A stretch of DNA of 64,000 nt from Girardinichthys multiradiatus (GCF_021462225.1 NC_061806.1:558001-622000), one strand, 5' to 3'. Shown: positions 1 to 10,557, counted from the stretch's first letter. Numbers and translations are program-made. The notes: generated from the sequence alone by a model not told the origin.

Positions 1-1260
1 CACTGGGTCAGATTATTTTTCTACCGAAGCTCAGAAATGAAAGGTTTAACCCAGCTTATCTTGATTACCCGCTGATATAAACTGGATGCACATACAGCAG
101 ATCATAACTTAACTTTTGGCCGATTTACGACAGGTACCAAACATTATATCGTACTTAACTGTAAATCCAAGTTTTAAAGTAATTGTCCAGCTTGGCCAGG
201 TCAGAATCTTCACACACGTTGTACAAAAGTAGGTGAGTGTTGTGCAGTCTGGGATTCAGAGTTTTACTAGTCTCTTGTTCTCTGTGTACAGTTCAGTCAA
301 TGTTTTATCAGACAATGTTCTATTAAAATTTATAACACAATTATTTATTTTATAAATTGAAAGGGGTCTGGGGTATGTGTCTATTTTCAGTGGTTTGAGC
401 AAGGATATGTTAAATATATTTAAAAAAAAACCTTTTCATTTATTGCTTTTGACACTCATGTTCTTCCCATTATATCCACCAGAATTTCCATGTTATGTCT
501 AAAAACGTTTTTTTTCATGTGATGTCTCGTATTCTTTCACCCTGTCCATCTGCCATGGCGGATGCGCATCCCCAATTTCAGAGTTATAACGTTTCCTAAC
601 ATTTGGTTGCTTTGTTTCAGTAAATTACGAATGAGGATAATAGAAAACTAAACAAAACTATAAACCTCATGCAGCTAGCGCTTTGGTTGACCCTAGTGAC
701 CTAGAAACTTAATTGCCTTTACGAGCAGTGGTTAGGGAAAAAGGGGCAATGACAGGAATCCACTTTCTCAAAAAACGGTGAATTAGGAAAACAACATCCT
801 CTAACATATTGTCCAACTCTAAACTTGAGAGCTGAGCTGCCACAGAGGCACTAGTTGTAGGGAGAGGCTGTGGGATTGGTGGGTTTATGATGGCTTCTGG
901 ACAGGCTATGAGGCACAGATGGACTGTGGGAGAAAGCTGTGTCCAACAAGCGGTGGAATTGACGGTGGAATCAGTCATAGAGATGGAGCAGATTCGCTCC
1001 ACAGAGCATAATAAATCCAAACAGGCTCTCAAATCCGAATACTCAAATAATAAATGTTAGAGTCAGCACAAAATCTTATTTGAGAGGAAAATAAAAAAAA
1101 CATTTTTTAGCATTTACCCAATGTTTAAAACAGCTAGCAAGGATTTTCTACTTTATTCATCACCGCTGTCCTCTACTCCATCACACTATTGTGTATCTGG
1201 TTAGCCTTTCAATGCCATTCCATATGGATTTTTTGGTTAAAAAAAAATAAAATATATATA
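1..1260. other. No gene recognised
   Basis: AT-rich sequence without a recognisable gene. A 107-codon minus-strand frame at 709-1032 has no motif or family resemblance that I can name and I do not support it as a gene. The stretch ends in a short poly-A and TA-rich tract (about 1238-1266) just before the Tc1 transposon, a typical TA-rich landing site for that superfamily. Confidence 0.6.
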
Positions 1261-1269
1261 TATGTAGTA

Positions 1270-2890
1270 CAGACCAAAGGTTTGGACACAACTTCTCATT
1301 CAAAGAGTTGTCTTTATTTTCATGACTATGAATATTGTAGCTTCACACTGAAGGCATCAAAACTATGAATGAACACATGTGGAATTATATACTGAACAAA
1401 AAAGTGTGAAACAACTGAAAATATGTCTTATATTCTAGGTTCTTCAAAGTAGCCACCTTTTTCTTTGATTACTGTTCCACACACTCTTGGCATTCTGTTG
1501 ATGAGCTTCAAGAGGTAGTCACCTGAAATGGTTTTCACTTCACAGGTGTGCCCTGTCAGGTTTAATAAGTGGGATTTCAAGCCTTATAAATGGGGTTGGG
1601 ACCATCAGTTGTGTTGTGCAGGAGGTGGATAGAGTACACAGCTGATAGTCCTACTGAATAGACTGTTAGAATTTGTATTATGGCAAGAAAAAAGCAGCTA
1701 AGTAAAGAAAAACGAGTGGCCATCATTACTTTAAGAAATGAAGGTCAGTCAGTCCGAACAATTGGGAAAACTTTGAAAGTGACCCCAAGTGCAGTTGCAA
1801 AAACCATCAAGCGCTACAAAGAAACTGGCTCACATGAGGACCGCCCCAGGAAAGGAAGACCAAGAGTCACCTCTGCTGCGGACGATAAGTTAATCCGAGT
1901 CACCAGCCTCAGAAATCGCAGGTTAACAGCAGCTCAGATTAGAGAACAGGTCAATGCCACACAGAGTTCTAGCAGCAGACACATCTCTAGAACAACTGTT
2001 AAGAGGAGACTGTGTGAATCAGGCCTTCATGGTAAAATAGCTGCTAGGAAACCACTACTGAGGACAGGCAACAAGCAGAATAGACTTGTTTGGGCTAAAG
2101 AACACAAGGAATGGACATTAGACCAGTGTAAATATGTGCTTTGGTTTGATGAGTCCAAGTTTGAGATCTTTGGTTCCAACCACCGTGTCTTTGTGCGGCG
2201 CAGAAGAGGTGAACGGATGGACTCTACATGCCTGGTTCCCACCGTGAAGCATGGAGGAGGAGGTGTGATGGTGTGGGGGTGCTTTGCTGGTGACACTGTT
2301 GGGGATTTATTCAAAATTGAAGGCATACTGAACCAGCATGGCTACCACAGCATCTTGCAGCGGCATGCTATTCCATCCGGTTTGCGTTTAGTTGGACCAT
2401 CATTTATTTTTCAACAGGACAATGACCCCAAACACACCTCCAGGCTGTGTAAGGGCTATTTGACCAAGAAGGAGAGTGATGGGGTGCTGCGCCAGATGAC
2501 CTGGCCTCCACAGTCACTGGACCTGAACCCAATCGAGATGGTTTGGGGTGAGCTGGACCGCAGAGTGAAGGCAAAAAGGCCAACAAGTGCTAAGCATCTC
2601 TGGGAACTCCTTCAAGACTGTTGGAAAACTATTTCAGGTGACTACCTCTTGAAGTTCATCAACAGAATGCCAAGAGTGTGTGGAGCAGTAATCAAAGCAA
2701 AAGGTGGCTACTTTGAAGAACCTAGAATATAAGACATATTTTCAGTTGTTTCACACTTTTTTGTTCAGTATATAATTCCACATGTGTTAATTCATAGTTT
2801 TGATGCCTTCAGTGTGAAGCTACAATATTCATAGTCATGAAAATAAAGAAAACTCTTTGAATAAGAAGGTGTGTCCAAACTTTTGTTTTT
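1270..2890 (+). mobile_element. Tc1/mariner transposon with ~200-bp inverted repeats
   Basis: The left inverted repeat starts at 1270, after a TA at 1268-1269, and runs to about 1481. The right repeat runs from about 2698 to 2885. They align over about 200 bases with around five mismatches. The left outer end reads CAGACCAAAGGTTTGGACAC. The right end matches it back to GTGTCCAAAC (2871-2880) and then dissolves into a T-rich run, so the last ~10 bases and the right TA are gone. The transposase stop codon lies inside the right repeat. A complete element with an intact gene is seen; a decayed right terminus that would impair mobility is inferred. Confidence 0.93.
1680..2732 (+). CDS. Tc1-family transposase, uninterrupted, DD38E spacing
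   Basis: A 350-residue DDE transposase that in this family binds the inverted repeats and cuts and pastes the element at TA sites in the nucleus. Residues 1-110 form the paired-like double helix-turn-helix, with the GRPR AT-hook-like motif at 59-62. The catalytic residues are D157 (in WFDESKF), D247 (in QQDNDPKH) and E286 (in LNPIE). There are 38 residues between the second Asp and the Glu, not the 34 usual in Tc1. A glycine-rich box (KHGGGGVMVWG) sits between the first two acids. The ATG at 1680 is the first in frame and gives the usual family length. No stop or frameshift is present. The frame overlaps the right inverted repeat by about 35 bases. Confidence 0.93.
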   Translation: MARKKQLSKEKRVAIITLRNEGQSVRTIGKTLKVTPSAVAKTIKRYKETGSHEDRPRKGRPRVTSAADDKLIRVTSLRNRRLTAAQIREQVNATQSSSSRHISRTTVKRRLCESGLHGKIAARKPLLRTGNKQNRLVWAKEHKEWTLDQCKYVLWFDESKFEIFGSNHRVFVRRRRGERMDSTCLVPTVKHGGGGVMVWGCFAGDTVGDLFKIEGILNQHGYHSILQRHAIPSGLRLVGPSFIFQQDNDPKHTSRLCKGYLTKKESDGVLRQMTWPPQSLDLNPIEMVWGELDRRVKAKRPTSAKHLWELLQDCWKTISGDYLLKFINRMPRVCGAVIKAKGGYFEEPRI

Positions 2891-2894
2891 TTTG

Positions 2895-3540
2895 TTTTTA
2901 TTAAACAGTTATATTTAGTTTCTAAGTCTTGTCATTTTAAAAGCCGATCATTTAAGTGTTTTGTCTTCTCTTTCTTTTTTAAGGATGACCATTTTTATCT
3001 AACTCAATATACAGGTTTAGCTATTTTATCTCATAAAATGCTTGGAGACACTCCATTGTTATTATGTTTTAAACAGTTTCTAAACTCTTCAGCATATTTT
3101 TTACATAGTGGATTGTTAAGTAAACTGGTGTTAAGTCATCAAGTTGTGTTGTTTGCATGTGTATCTAAGTAAAGAGAAAAGTTAACACTTGCATGGTCTG
3201 ATGTATCTTGAACCCCTATGTCGCGTGTATTAATTTTGTCTGTCAGTGCAAAACATAAAAAATAATTCTTGAATATGCATAATGAGGATGACAGAAAATG
3301 TATATTGCCTTTGTGTAGGTTGAATTTCTCTTTTAGCCGTGCTTCATAAAGAAGTTTTCTGAGAATGATTGCCTCTGAACTTGCTTTCTTTTTACTGTTA
3401 GTAGAGTCAAGAAAGGGTTGTAGATGTGAATTCCAGTCAGCAAAGCCTATCAACAGCCTCTGGGTTTCCTCGGTAAATAACTCAAATCTTCTTAATAAAT
3501 GTTTTATCTGCACCAGGAGGCATAGAAGTATTTAACAAAG
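2895..3540 (-). pseudogene. L1-like LINE remnant (end of endonuclease and beyond)
   Basis: Read leftwards on the minus strand, the open piece 3513-3139 resembles the late endonuclease domain of L1-type LINEs: an ADWN/LQPFLDSTN block, then SSEAIILRKLL, then FLSS, and QDTSDHASVNFSLYLD, which fits the conserved SDHAPV strand carrying the catalytic Asp-His pair. Beyond its stop, the frames at 3138-2900 still show a GVSPSILW-like block and a KKERE-type basic coiled segment, in the order expected upstream of an L1 reverse transcriptase. Several stops are present and both ends are lost. It abuts the right end of the Tc1 transposon. The L1-like assignment rests on motif order alone. Confidence 0.6.
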
Positions 3541-4410
3541 TCACCATTTATGATCAACATTCCCTTCAAATGAAAAAAAATCTCTGTTCTGAATCTTTTA
3601 TCTACTTTGAGTAAAAAGTGACTTTCTTAATAATTTATATAGCTGCCCCTCTTGCATTTTTGAGTTTATATGATTTATGGTAGGCAGGGCCGGTGCTAGC
3701 CATTTGGGCCAAAAAAAAGCAAATGCCACAAATGCTTTGTGGTGAACCCCCTCCCCAAAATAAACAATAATACAGTATTTGTCAGTGTCTGTGTGTTTTT
3801 TTTTATTTCTTTCAATAAGGCTTGTCAATCGATTATAATATCTAGTCACGACTAATTGCATGAATGCTATAATTAACTCAATCACAAATAATGGCAGATT
3901 TTTTAAAATATCCAGTTTACCTTCACACAATATTGTGGTTATAATATTCATTTAAGCAATGGGGAGGACAAATAAACATATTTCATGCAAACATGACAAT
4001 TATGAAGAATATTCTACAGACAAATCTATAAAGGGAATTTTACTAAACAGTTTGCCAGAAGCAATCTCAAGCGCTGCAAAGGCCTATTGTAATCACCCTG
4101 TTTCTTATGATTATTATTCAGGCGACGAATGAATTGCCTTTTTTGAGGCTTTAATATATTCAAAAACTTTCCAAATTTTGCAGAGGCATCAGTTGTGTAT
4201 GAAATTTAGAAATGTATGTATTTTGGGGGCTTCCCCAAAGACGCAATAAAAATGGCTCCACGGCACCCTCTGGAAATTTTCAAAACAGCCTCCTTATTGA
4301 CCTTACTTTATCGCAGAGGTATGACATTTGGTACACTTGTAGTACTCACCAATCTTAAAGGGTATCTAAAACAATTTGCCAGGTTGAATGAAACCATGAA
4401 CTTTCCTCAT
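3541..4410. other. AT-rich gap with a possible hAT-like end fragment
   Basis: No gene recognised. About 3682-3760 begins GGCAGGGCCGGTGCTAGCCATTTGGG, cut here to its familiar core GGGCCGGTGCTAGCC, which resembles the GC-rich ends of non-autonomous DNA transposons common in fish. The opposite end could not be located. Reading frames at 3598-3951 (minus) and 4216-4440 (plus) have no recognisable motifs. Confidence 0.3.
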
Positions 4411-4424
4411 CTTAAAAGTAGACA

Positions 4425-5735
4425 GGGTGTCTACTTTTAAGGCTAGGCTTAAAACTTTCCTTTTTGATAAAGCTTATAGTTAGAGTGGCTTAGTTTATCC
4501 GGAGCTATCTTCCTTATTTTTTACCTCCGTCTTCTTCCCTCCCTGTTGGTTGGAGTAAGGGGGAGTCAGGTTTAGCCTAAACCGGTTTAGTTATGGTTGG
4601 GGTCCAAACACACCCTCCATTTCTGCTACCTGTATGACCCCTTTCTCTTTTCCAATGGTTATAATCAGTCTGACAGAGAGAGGTATCCCAATCCTTGTGG
4701 TTTTTAGTTTAACAATGACCATCAGTGGGACCCTTTGTGGGGTTCCTTGAGACGACATTGTTGTAAATAAGCGCTGTTTAACTAAATAATCTGAACTGAA
4801 ACTATCTCTGTAGTTATGCTGCTATAGGCTTAGGCTGCTGGAGGACATAATGACCACTTTCACCCTCTTCGCTACATTCTCACACTACTCTCCAATTTTG
4901 CATTATTTGCTGTTATTTCAGCTTTTAACTTTGTTCTCTCTTTTCTCTTCCTAGAAGCTACACCTGGCCTGGCTCTGTGTCTACCTCTGACACCTTTCTG
5001 GAGAGGGGCATCGTCCAAGCTTCTGCTGGCAACAACTTAATGCTCACCCTCTACAGATGATCCACATGGCCCTGTCTTTCAGTGTTTAACCCTTTCTCTC
5101 TCCTAGACATGGAAATTGACTGAGCTTTTACTGTAACTAACTCTATGTGCTCTCTTTCAGACTCTAACCTTGAAAACTGGCTCAGCGTTTATCTGTTCTT
5201 TCTTTCTAGGTGAAATGACTAAAGGAGCTACATCCATTAACATTTACTTTTCCTTCCCATAGAAAGTACTCTTGGATCAGTGCTTCTTTGTTCTCTTTGT
5301 GTCTCTGCTCTGTTCTTTCTCTCAAACCTCCAGTCGGTCGTGGCAGATGGCCGCTCACACTGAGCCTGGTTCTGGTTCTGCTGGAGGTTTCTTCCTGTTA
5401 AAAGGGAGTTTTTCCTCTCCACTGTCGCTACATGCATGTTCAGTATGAGGGATTGCTGCAAAGTCAACGCCAGTGACTGTCCACTGTCTCTACATGCTCA
5501 TCCAGGAGGAGTGAATGCTGCAAGTCACTGACTGGATGCAATCTGCTGGGTTTCCTTAGATAGAAAAACTTTTTATCCAATTTGAATAAAAAGCTAACTC
5601 CGACTGCACTGTTCAATGGTTAGGATTAATTGGAATGTATGAACCTGACTGTTGTGAAGTGCCTTGAGACAACATGTGTTGTGAATTGGCACTATATAAA
5701 TAAAACTGAATTGAATTGAATTGAATTGAATTCAT
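4425..5735 (+). mobile_element. L2-type LINE 3' region, 5'-truncated (copy A)
   Basis: About 1.3 kb matching 49449-50850 nearly base for base, starting at the last codons of the L2 ORF2 (GTCTACTTTTAAGGCTAGGC) and ending in the tail TATAAATAAAACTGAATTGAATTGAATT. The ORF2 C-terminus is absent here but present in copy B, which identifies the family. Compared with copy B it lacks about 130 bases between roughly 4733 and 4734 (copy B 49735-49865). The tandem GAATT tail is what target-primed reverse transcription of this LINE group leaves. At the 5' edge is a perfect 14-bp inverted repeat (4411-4424 and 4428-4441). Confidence 0.8.
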
Positions 5736-5739
5736 CACA

Positions 5740-6480
5740 GTCATCATATATGGATTCAGGAAGGCTGCAGTTTTGTATAAAAACAACCACAAAGAACTGA
5801 CCAGCAGTGGAAGGGTTTAAAAACCCCACAACATCAATCAACAGCAGGAGGATTAACTTTGCTACAAGGAAGAGAAACTTCAAACAAGATGGGCTTATGA
5901 TCCGACCATACACAGCCTTCCTGAATCCATACTTGAATCCATGCAAAAAATAAACCGATATGCCATCATTTAGGTACATGGGTATAAAAGGTTTTGATTA
6001 CTTGTACAAAATGGAAGTAAGAAGAGATAAAATGGCTTGCATAGGTATGAAATGGAGGTAGGAAATGGTGATGGCATGAATTGATGTGGTAGCTTGCATT
6101 TTTCTGACCTAAACGAATAGAAACTCTTCAAACAAATGCAAAGGAAAAGGATTTTCGAGAAAAATGGTCCTTATGATCTTGCTTCTAAGAGGCGTCTAAG
6201 GATGAGAAATGAGGTGAGTATCATGTGGACTATATGGGGATTATTGATAGGTGATAAAACAAGCACATGCTTTAGGTTGTTACCCTTGAGAAACCGCACA
6301 ATTCATTTTCTTTTGCCCAGATTTATAATCACCAAATGACACAAACAAGTCATTGTCAGCCAAATAACATCTGGAACAGTTTAGTACAGTACCAGACAAT
6401 AACACCCTATGCAGTGTGAGTGCTGTTCCTGTAGTGTGTTCTAATGCCTGATTGGAAAGCACTGAGAAGATTATTTATTT
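5740..6480. other. No gene recognised
   Basis: Unique-looking AT-rich sequence between the L2 tail and the next dispersed repeat. Short frames at 5692-5979 (minus) and 6136-6339 (plus) show no family motifs and no codon pattern that I would trust. Confidence 0.5.
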
Positions 6481-6489
6481 GTCATAAGC

Positions 6490-7310
6490 AGCCTTTTTTA
6501 GTGACCTTTGCCAAAAATGTTTAGTTCCAAGAAGAAGCCCAACAGATTTATTTTCACAAGTGGAGCATTACGGCTTTTGCTATGATGCTATAAATAAAAT
6601 AAAACAATTTATTAGAAATTGCTTCACGATTATTTCAAATGCTATGGAGACGTAAATGAAAGGGGAAAAAAAAGAAAGAAAGGGAGAGTTGGGGCAAAAA
6701 GTTAAAAGACAAAGATTGAGATAAGAATAGGGAAGAAAAAGAAGGTTAAAGAGAATACAGGATAACACCCTAGAAGACTGCTTCCACATCTGTAGAAAAA
6801 GAGAGAAAAAAAACACCACAGGGACAATCAACAAACGCATATATAACAACAACATTACTTAAAAGTAAATGGTACTAATTAATACAAGATGCATTTAGTG
6901 GGAACGGCAGCTCAATAAACAGTATATTTGTGTATCTGTAAACACCAGAATCCAAACACCTGTGGTGTATGTGTCAGTGCACTTGTGTATATAAGGTTTC
7001 TCTATAAGAATATTCAATAGCGGGAGTGAAGAGCCACAGACCTGCCCCCCAGGACCCAAGGCAGACACGGAGGAGATCTGAACCACAGGCATCCAAGGAC
7101 CTCCCGAGAGCCCAGTAACCCCAGGAGGACCACTGCCGGGTTGCAGCAACGAGCCCACAGGCCACTCTGGCAGCAGGCCATGGACTTCATCCAGCCATGG
7201 ACCCAGAGACATGAGACCCAAAGGCACAGCAGACCCCAGCAGAGGCCCGACAGAGCCAGGAGGCCAAGGCCTCGCCAAGCAGCCGCTGGAAGTGATCATC
7301 GCAGTTTTCA
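6490..7310. repeat. Dispersed repeat of unknown class (copy A)
   Basis: The segment 6525-6970 matches 46833-47210 in order: AAGAAGAAGCCCAA, ACAAGTGGAGCATTA, a long A/G-rich purine tract, CAAGATG(C/T)ATTT.GTGG, and a TGTGTATCTGT block. A GC-rich part follows (7030-7300), rich in CAG and CCC blocks, that is not shared with copy B. The class is not recognised; it may be the untranslated part of a LINE or LTR element. The open frame 7299-6895 (minus) across the GC-rich block shows no motif. Confidence 0.55.
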
Positions 7311-7477
7311 GGGCCTGTAGAAAAAAACCTAATTGATGCTAAGTATTTACCATATACAGTATTTCAGCTAAAAACTGTTGTTCTAAACCTTGTACAACAT
7401 ATCAAGGAAACCAATTTTTGGAGTTTAAGTTAGAAACAGGTTTTTTAAAGATACATAATTTAAATGCTTAAACCCAC

Positions 7478-7770
7478 TGTTAGGTATTATTTAGTCAACT
7501 CAGAGGTAAGAACGATACAGTCATAGTTACTTGCAGCAAGGGTAGCCCACTTTGCAGTGCAACTACAAAGTTTTGACACCCTATCTCTTTATTTATATAC
7601 ACAATTCAACAGACAGTTCAGACAGGGTGTGTGTGTGTGAGACAGAAAGGAGGCTGGTTCACACAGAGATAACAATGATCTCACACACACAGGGAGGACG
7701 GCATAGTGCAGGTGCCTTGCAACACAAAGTTTTTACATGAGTGATAACAAGTTTTTGCACCCATCCAACT
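7478..7770 (-). repeat. 3' LTR of ERV1
   Basis: Direct repeat of 14822-15118. Read on the minus strand it ends in CCTAACA; its first base is A at 7770 where the 5' LTR has T, so the terminal TG is lost. It contains a (GT)n tract at about 7627-7640 that is four bases shorter than in the partner. It is preceded in the provirus by the polypurine tract AAAAGGAGGGA. Confidence 0.92.
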
Positions 7771-7771
7771 G

Positions 7772-7782
7772 TCCCTCCTTTT
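7772..7782 (-). other. Polypurine tract of ERV1
   Basis: Reads AAAAGGAGGGA on the minus strand directly before the 3' LTR. This is the expected RNase-H-resistant primer for plus-strand DNA synthesis in retroviruses. Confidence 0.75.
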
Positions 7783-7931
7783 ATCACAAGTAAAAACATT
7801 TAATATAAAAACGAATAAGAAAAATACTCTGTATGAGCAGAAACCCACGGACGGTAAACAGATTATATTTTGTGGGAAATACTCATACGGCCCCGCCGCC
7901 CTCGGCAACCATTAAAAGTTAAATGTTGATT

Positions 7932-8025
7932 AATACTTGAAATCATAAAAATAAAAGAATAATACTTGAAATTATAAAAATAAAAGAATAATACTTGAAA
8001 TCATAAAAATAAAAGAATAATACTT
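7932..8025. repeat. 29-bp tandem repeat inside ERV1
   Basis: Unit AATACTTGAAATCATAAAAA plus nine further bases, starting at 7932, 7961, 7990 and (partial) 8019, nearly identical between copies. It lies between the env stop and the 3' LTR, a non-coding part of the provirus. Confidence 0.9.
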
Positions 8026-8193
8026 AATGAAAACAGTGAAACATAATAAAGGAATTTAAAAATCTGCCCTGTTTATGTCATCATTGTACTTTTTCTCATT
8101 TCACTTAGGCAACAACTTCTTTCGATTTTCTGCTGTAAGGTCATTTTATGAAATACAATGTATGAGTACACTCAGGCTTTTGATGTGATTTAT

Positions 8194-9607
8194 TTACAAC
8201 ATGTCATCATAATCGTCCCCTTCATTTTCGTGCATTTCTACCTGGTTCAGTGTTGCATATGCTACAGTGACTGACTGAGTTACTATTCTTTGTACCATGC
8301 ATTTGCAACATGGGATAATACATATTGACAGGAGACACAGAAGGCCCATGCATGCTATTACTGCAACTAGGAGAACCTTAAACAGATTTATCCATTCCCC
8401 TGTGAGCATCCAATCTAACCAAGAAGAGTTAGGATCTGGGTGGTCATGTGCCATGACATTTTGCAGATTCCGTAGGTTGTTTAATGCTCCCGTTATGTTT
8501 GCAGAGTGTATATTATCTGGGATATATGTGCAACAGGTGTTATTCAATAGAACACAAACGCCCCCCGTTGATGCTGTTAGAATATCCAAAGCCATGCGGT
8601 TCTGAATTATCATGGCTCGCATAGCGCTCATTTCTGTGTTTTGACCCTCTTCTACTATTATGGAGTTATTTAGAAACAATTCAAATCGATAACTTAAAGT
8701 TTCCACGCGCAGCATTAATTTGCCCACACCTAACCAGGGTAAGAGAGATAATAATGTTTTATCATCTTTAGACCAAAGTTTAAATTCATCTGGGACATTT
8801 GTTCCCCAAATGGGGTCATGTGGTTTAACATCTATTTCCCTTTTTGATCTCCTATGTGGTATAACTATAGTCTGCTTACTAAGTACCACAGTGTGATCTG
8901 ATGTGAAAACTGGGGCACATACACCATACCAACTGGGTGGAAGTACATAATAAGCATTATTATCACATAACCATGCCACCCCTTCTATCCAGTATGTGCC
9001 GATTATTCCTATAAGTGTAGAAGTAGTTACATTTCGTAGTATTCCCTACAAAATGAGTATGAGTCCCTGTAATATTTTGTCTTATGCAGTGTCGATGGTT
9101 TCCGGGGTCTGTTACATATGCTTTGAATGGTTCTGATTTCCCTGTAATGTTGAGAGGTTGCCATTGTTTTCTGTCGCAAGTACAGTTTTCTGGGTCACAA
9201 CTATAATTTAATCTCTGGTTACTGAAAGATTGGTCTGGCATAAGAAATAACTTTTTATTTGTATATCCTATCAGGCCCATTGATATGGCGCAACTTGTCT
9301 CGGTGAGGTTCATAGCTTTGACATATATGGTGGGGCCTTGGGAATGCACGGGCATTATAGAACACACATAACAATCAGTTTTATTTTGAGTTTTAGCTGT
9401 GTCATACACATAACGATACCAGTAATTTTGCAGAAATGGATGTGTGTCATGTCCTTCCGTCAGTGTTCTGAGATGGGTCCCGTCTGATGTCCATCTCTTC
9501 TGGTTCGGTATCCCCTCCTGTGGATCCTGCTTTAGATAGAGAAAGAGTCCTGCTACCAGAATTAAGCTCAGGCTTCTCAGTCCTGTCCACATGTTACAGA
9601 GAGCCAT
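8194..9607 (-). pseudogene. env: ERV1 envelope gene, gamma-type, one frameshift
   Basis: Two overlapping frames. The first (9607-8963, 214 codons) starts with an N-terminal hydrophobic signal segment (about residues 10-25), has several N-glycosylation sites and a CXXC motif (CYVC, residues 79-82) as in gammaretroviral surface subunits. The second (8979-8194, 261 codons) holds a furin-type RRSKR site (residues 43-47), a heptad region, the conserved immunosuppressive-type segment around QNRMALDI, the CX6CC motif (C142, C149, C150), a membrane span at about 200-222 and a short acidic tail. CXXC plus CX6CC is the covalently linked surface/transmembrane arrangement. The frames overlap by 17 bases, so a single indel near 8963-8979 separates them. 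No other break is seen. Confidence 0.88.
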
Positions 9608-9703
9608 TTTATAATTGGGCGCAGATCAGCTGTTTTCTTCACCGGTTTGAGACGCTGGGCCATATGGGTCCTCCAACTCCTTTGAACCCGGACTTCCTTC
9701 TGC

Positions 9704-10290
9704 TTACCCCGTCGGTTGATCTGGCTCCTGTAACGGCAAAACTGGCTTACAGTGGCTTTTATGGATCCAGGAAGGCCTCTCTGCTATTTTCAGAGCTGTG
9801 GGCGTTGTCAGGAGTATTTGAAACGGCCCTTTCCACCAAGGAGTGCTCCAATCCTTCCGGTGGAGTGTCTTAATCAGGACCAGGTCTCCAGGCCTCAGGT
9901 CATTCTGTAAGATAGGAGCAGAGATTATCGGCAGACCACTGGACATTTGTTTTTCTTTTGTCCGCAACATTTTATTCATCCACTCAGCTAATGAAGTTTC
10001 CTGTTGTGCTTTCTCTATTTCATTCATGTCAGAAGGCAGAGAAAACGGTCTGCCATGTACTATGGCCTAATGCATTAGAACTTAGTTCTATTAATTTATT
10101 TACAAAATGAGTTCCATTATCTGACCTTATGACCTGTGGGATACCATATGTGGGGAAGAAATGTGTCACTAGGTTCATCTATTACAACTAGGCAATATTT
10201 CTTCCCCCGTGTTTGCAACAAATTATGCATGATCTGCAAAAATTCTTTGCATAGTCAGAAAAATTTATAGTGTAGCATTAATGCTTTACC
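9704..10290 (-). pseudogene. pol: ERV1 integrase, core decayed, C-terminal domain open
   Basis: The open frame 10027-9704 carries the C-terminal integrase domain of murine-leukaemia-virus type: a [10 protein letters not shown] strand, [18 protein letters not shown] and [11 protein letters not shown]. Upstream, about 10140-10070, frames still show a QVIRSDNGTHFV-like block containing the second catalytic Asp, but stops interrupt it. The first catalytic Asp region and the start of the core are missing or unreadable. The domain ends about 100 bases before the env start. Confidence 0.8.
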
Positions 10291-10510
10291 AGATGTGACA
10301 TATTCCCCCCTTGACACTTGGGTCTTCCCAATGTGTCACTGTAGCCGCTGTGTTGTATAAATGTTTTGGGAGGATTGGTTTATCTTCTATCTGATAGATG
10401 TAATCTTTTCTCTGTGCTCCTCTCTTTAGCCAGGCCTTTATTTCTGTCTTGGGTGCTGACTGTTGGGCGTCTTTCAGCACATCTGTGTCTATAAATAGCA
10501 GATCTGACAT
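10286..10510 (-). pseudogene. pol: ERV1 integrase N-terminal segment
   Basis: A 74-codon open piece with the DVLKDAQQSAPKTE block found at the start of gamma-type integrases, ending near the HHCC zinc region (THWEDPSVKGG), where the pattern decays. It lies between the RNase H and integrase-core remnants, in the expected pol order. Confidence 0.65.
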
Positions 10511-10557
10511 TTTCTCTTTAATAGGTTGAAATGAGTTAGTTCTGTCCCTGATGATGT

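Noticed and set aside
709..1032. 107-codon minus-strand frame as a host gene
   Set aside because: No motif, no splice or promoter context, and length within chance expectation for both-strand reading.
6895..7299. 134-codon Gly/Pro-rich minus frame
   Set aside because: Located in the GC-rich end of a dispersed repeat and not conserved in its second copy.
7932..8025. Regular 29-bp repeats resembling a CRISPR array
   Set aside because: No spacers between units, inside a retrovirus in a eukaryotic genome; it is a simple tandem duplication.
8297..8605. Plus-strand frame opposite env
   Set aside because: Antisense shadow of the conserved env transmembrane region.
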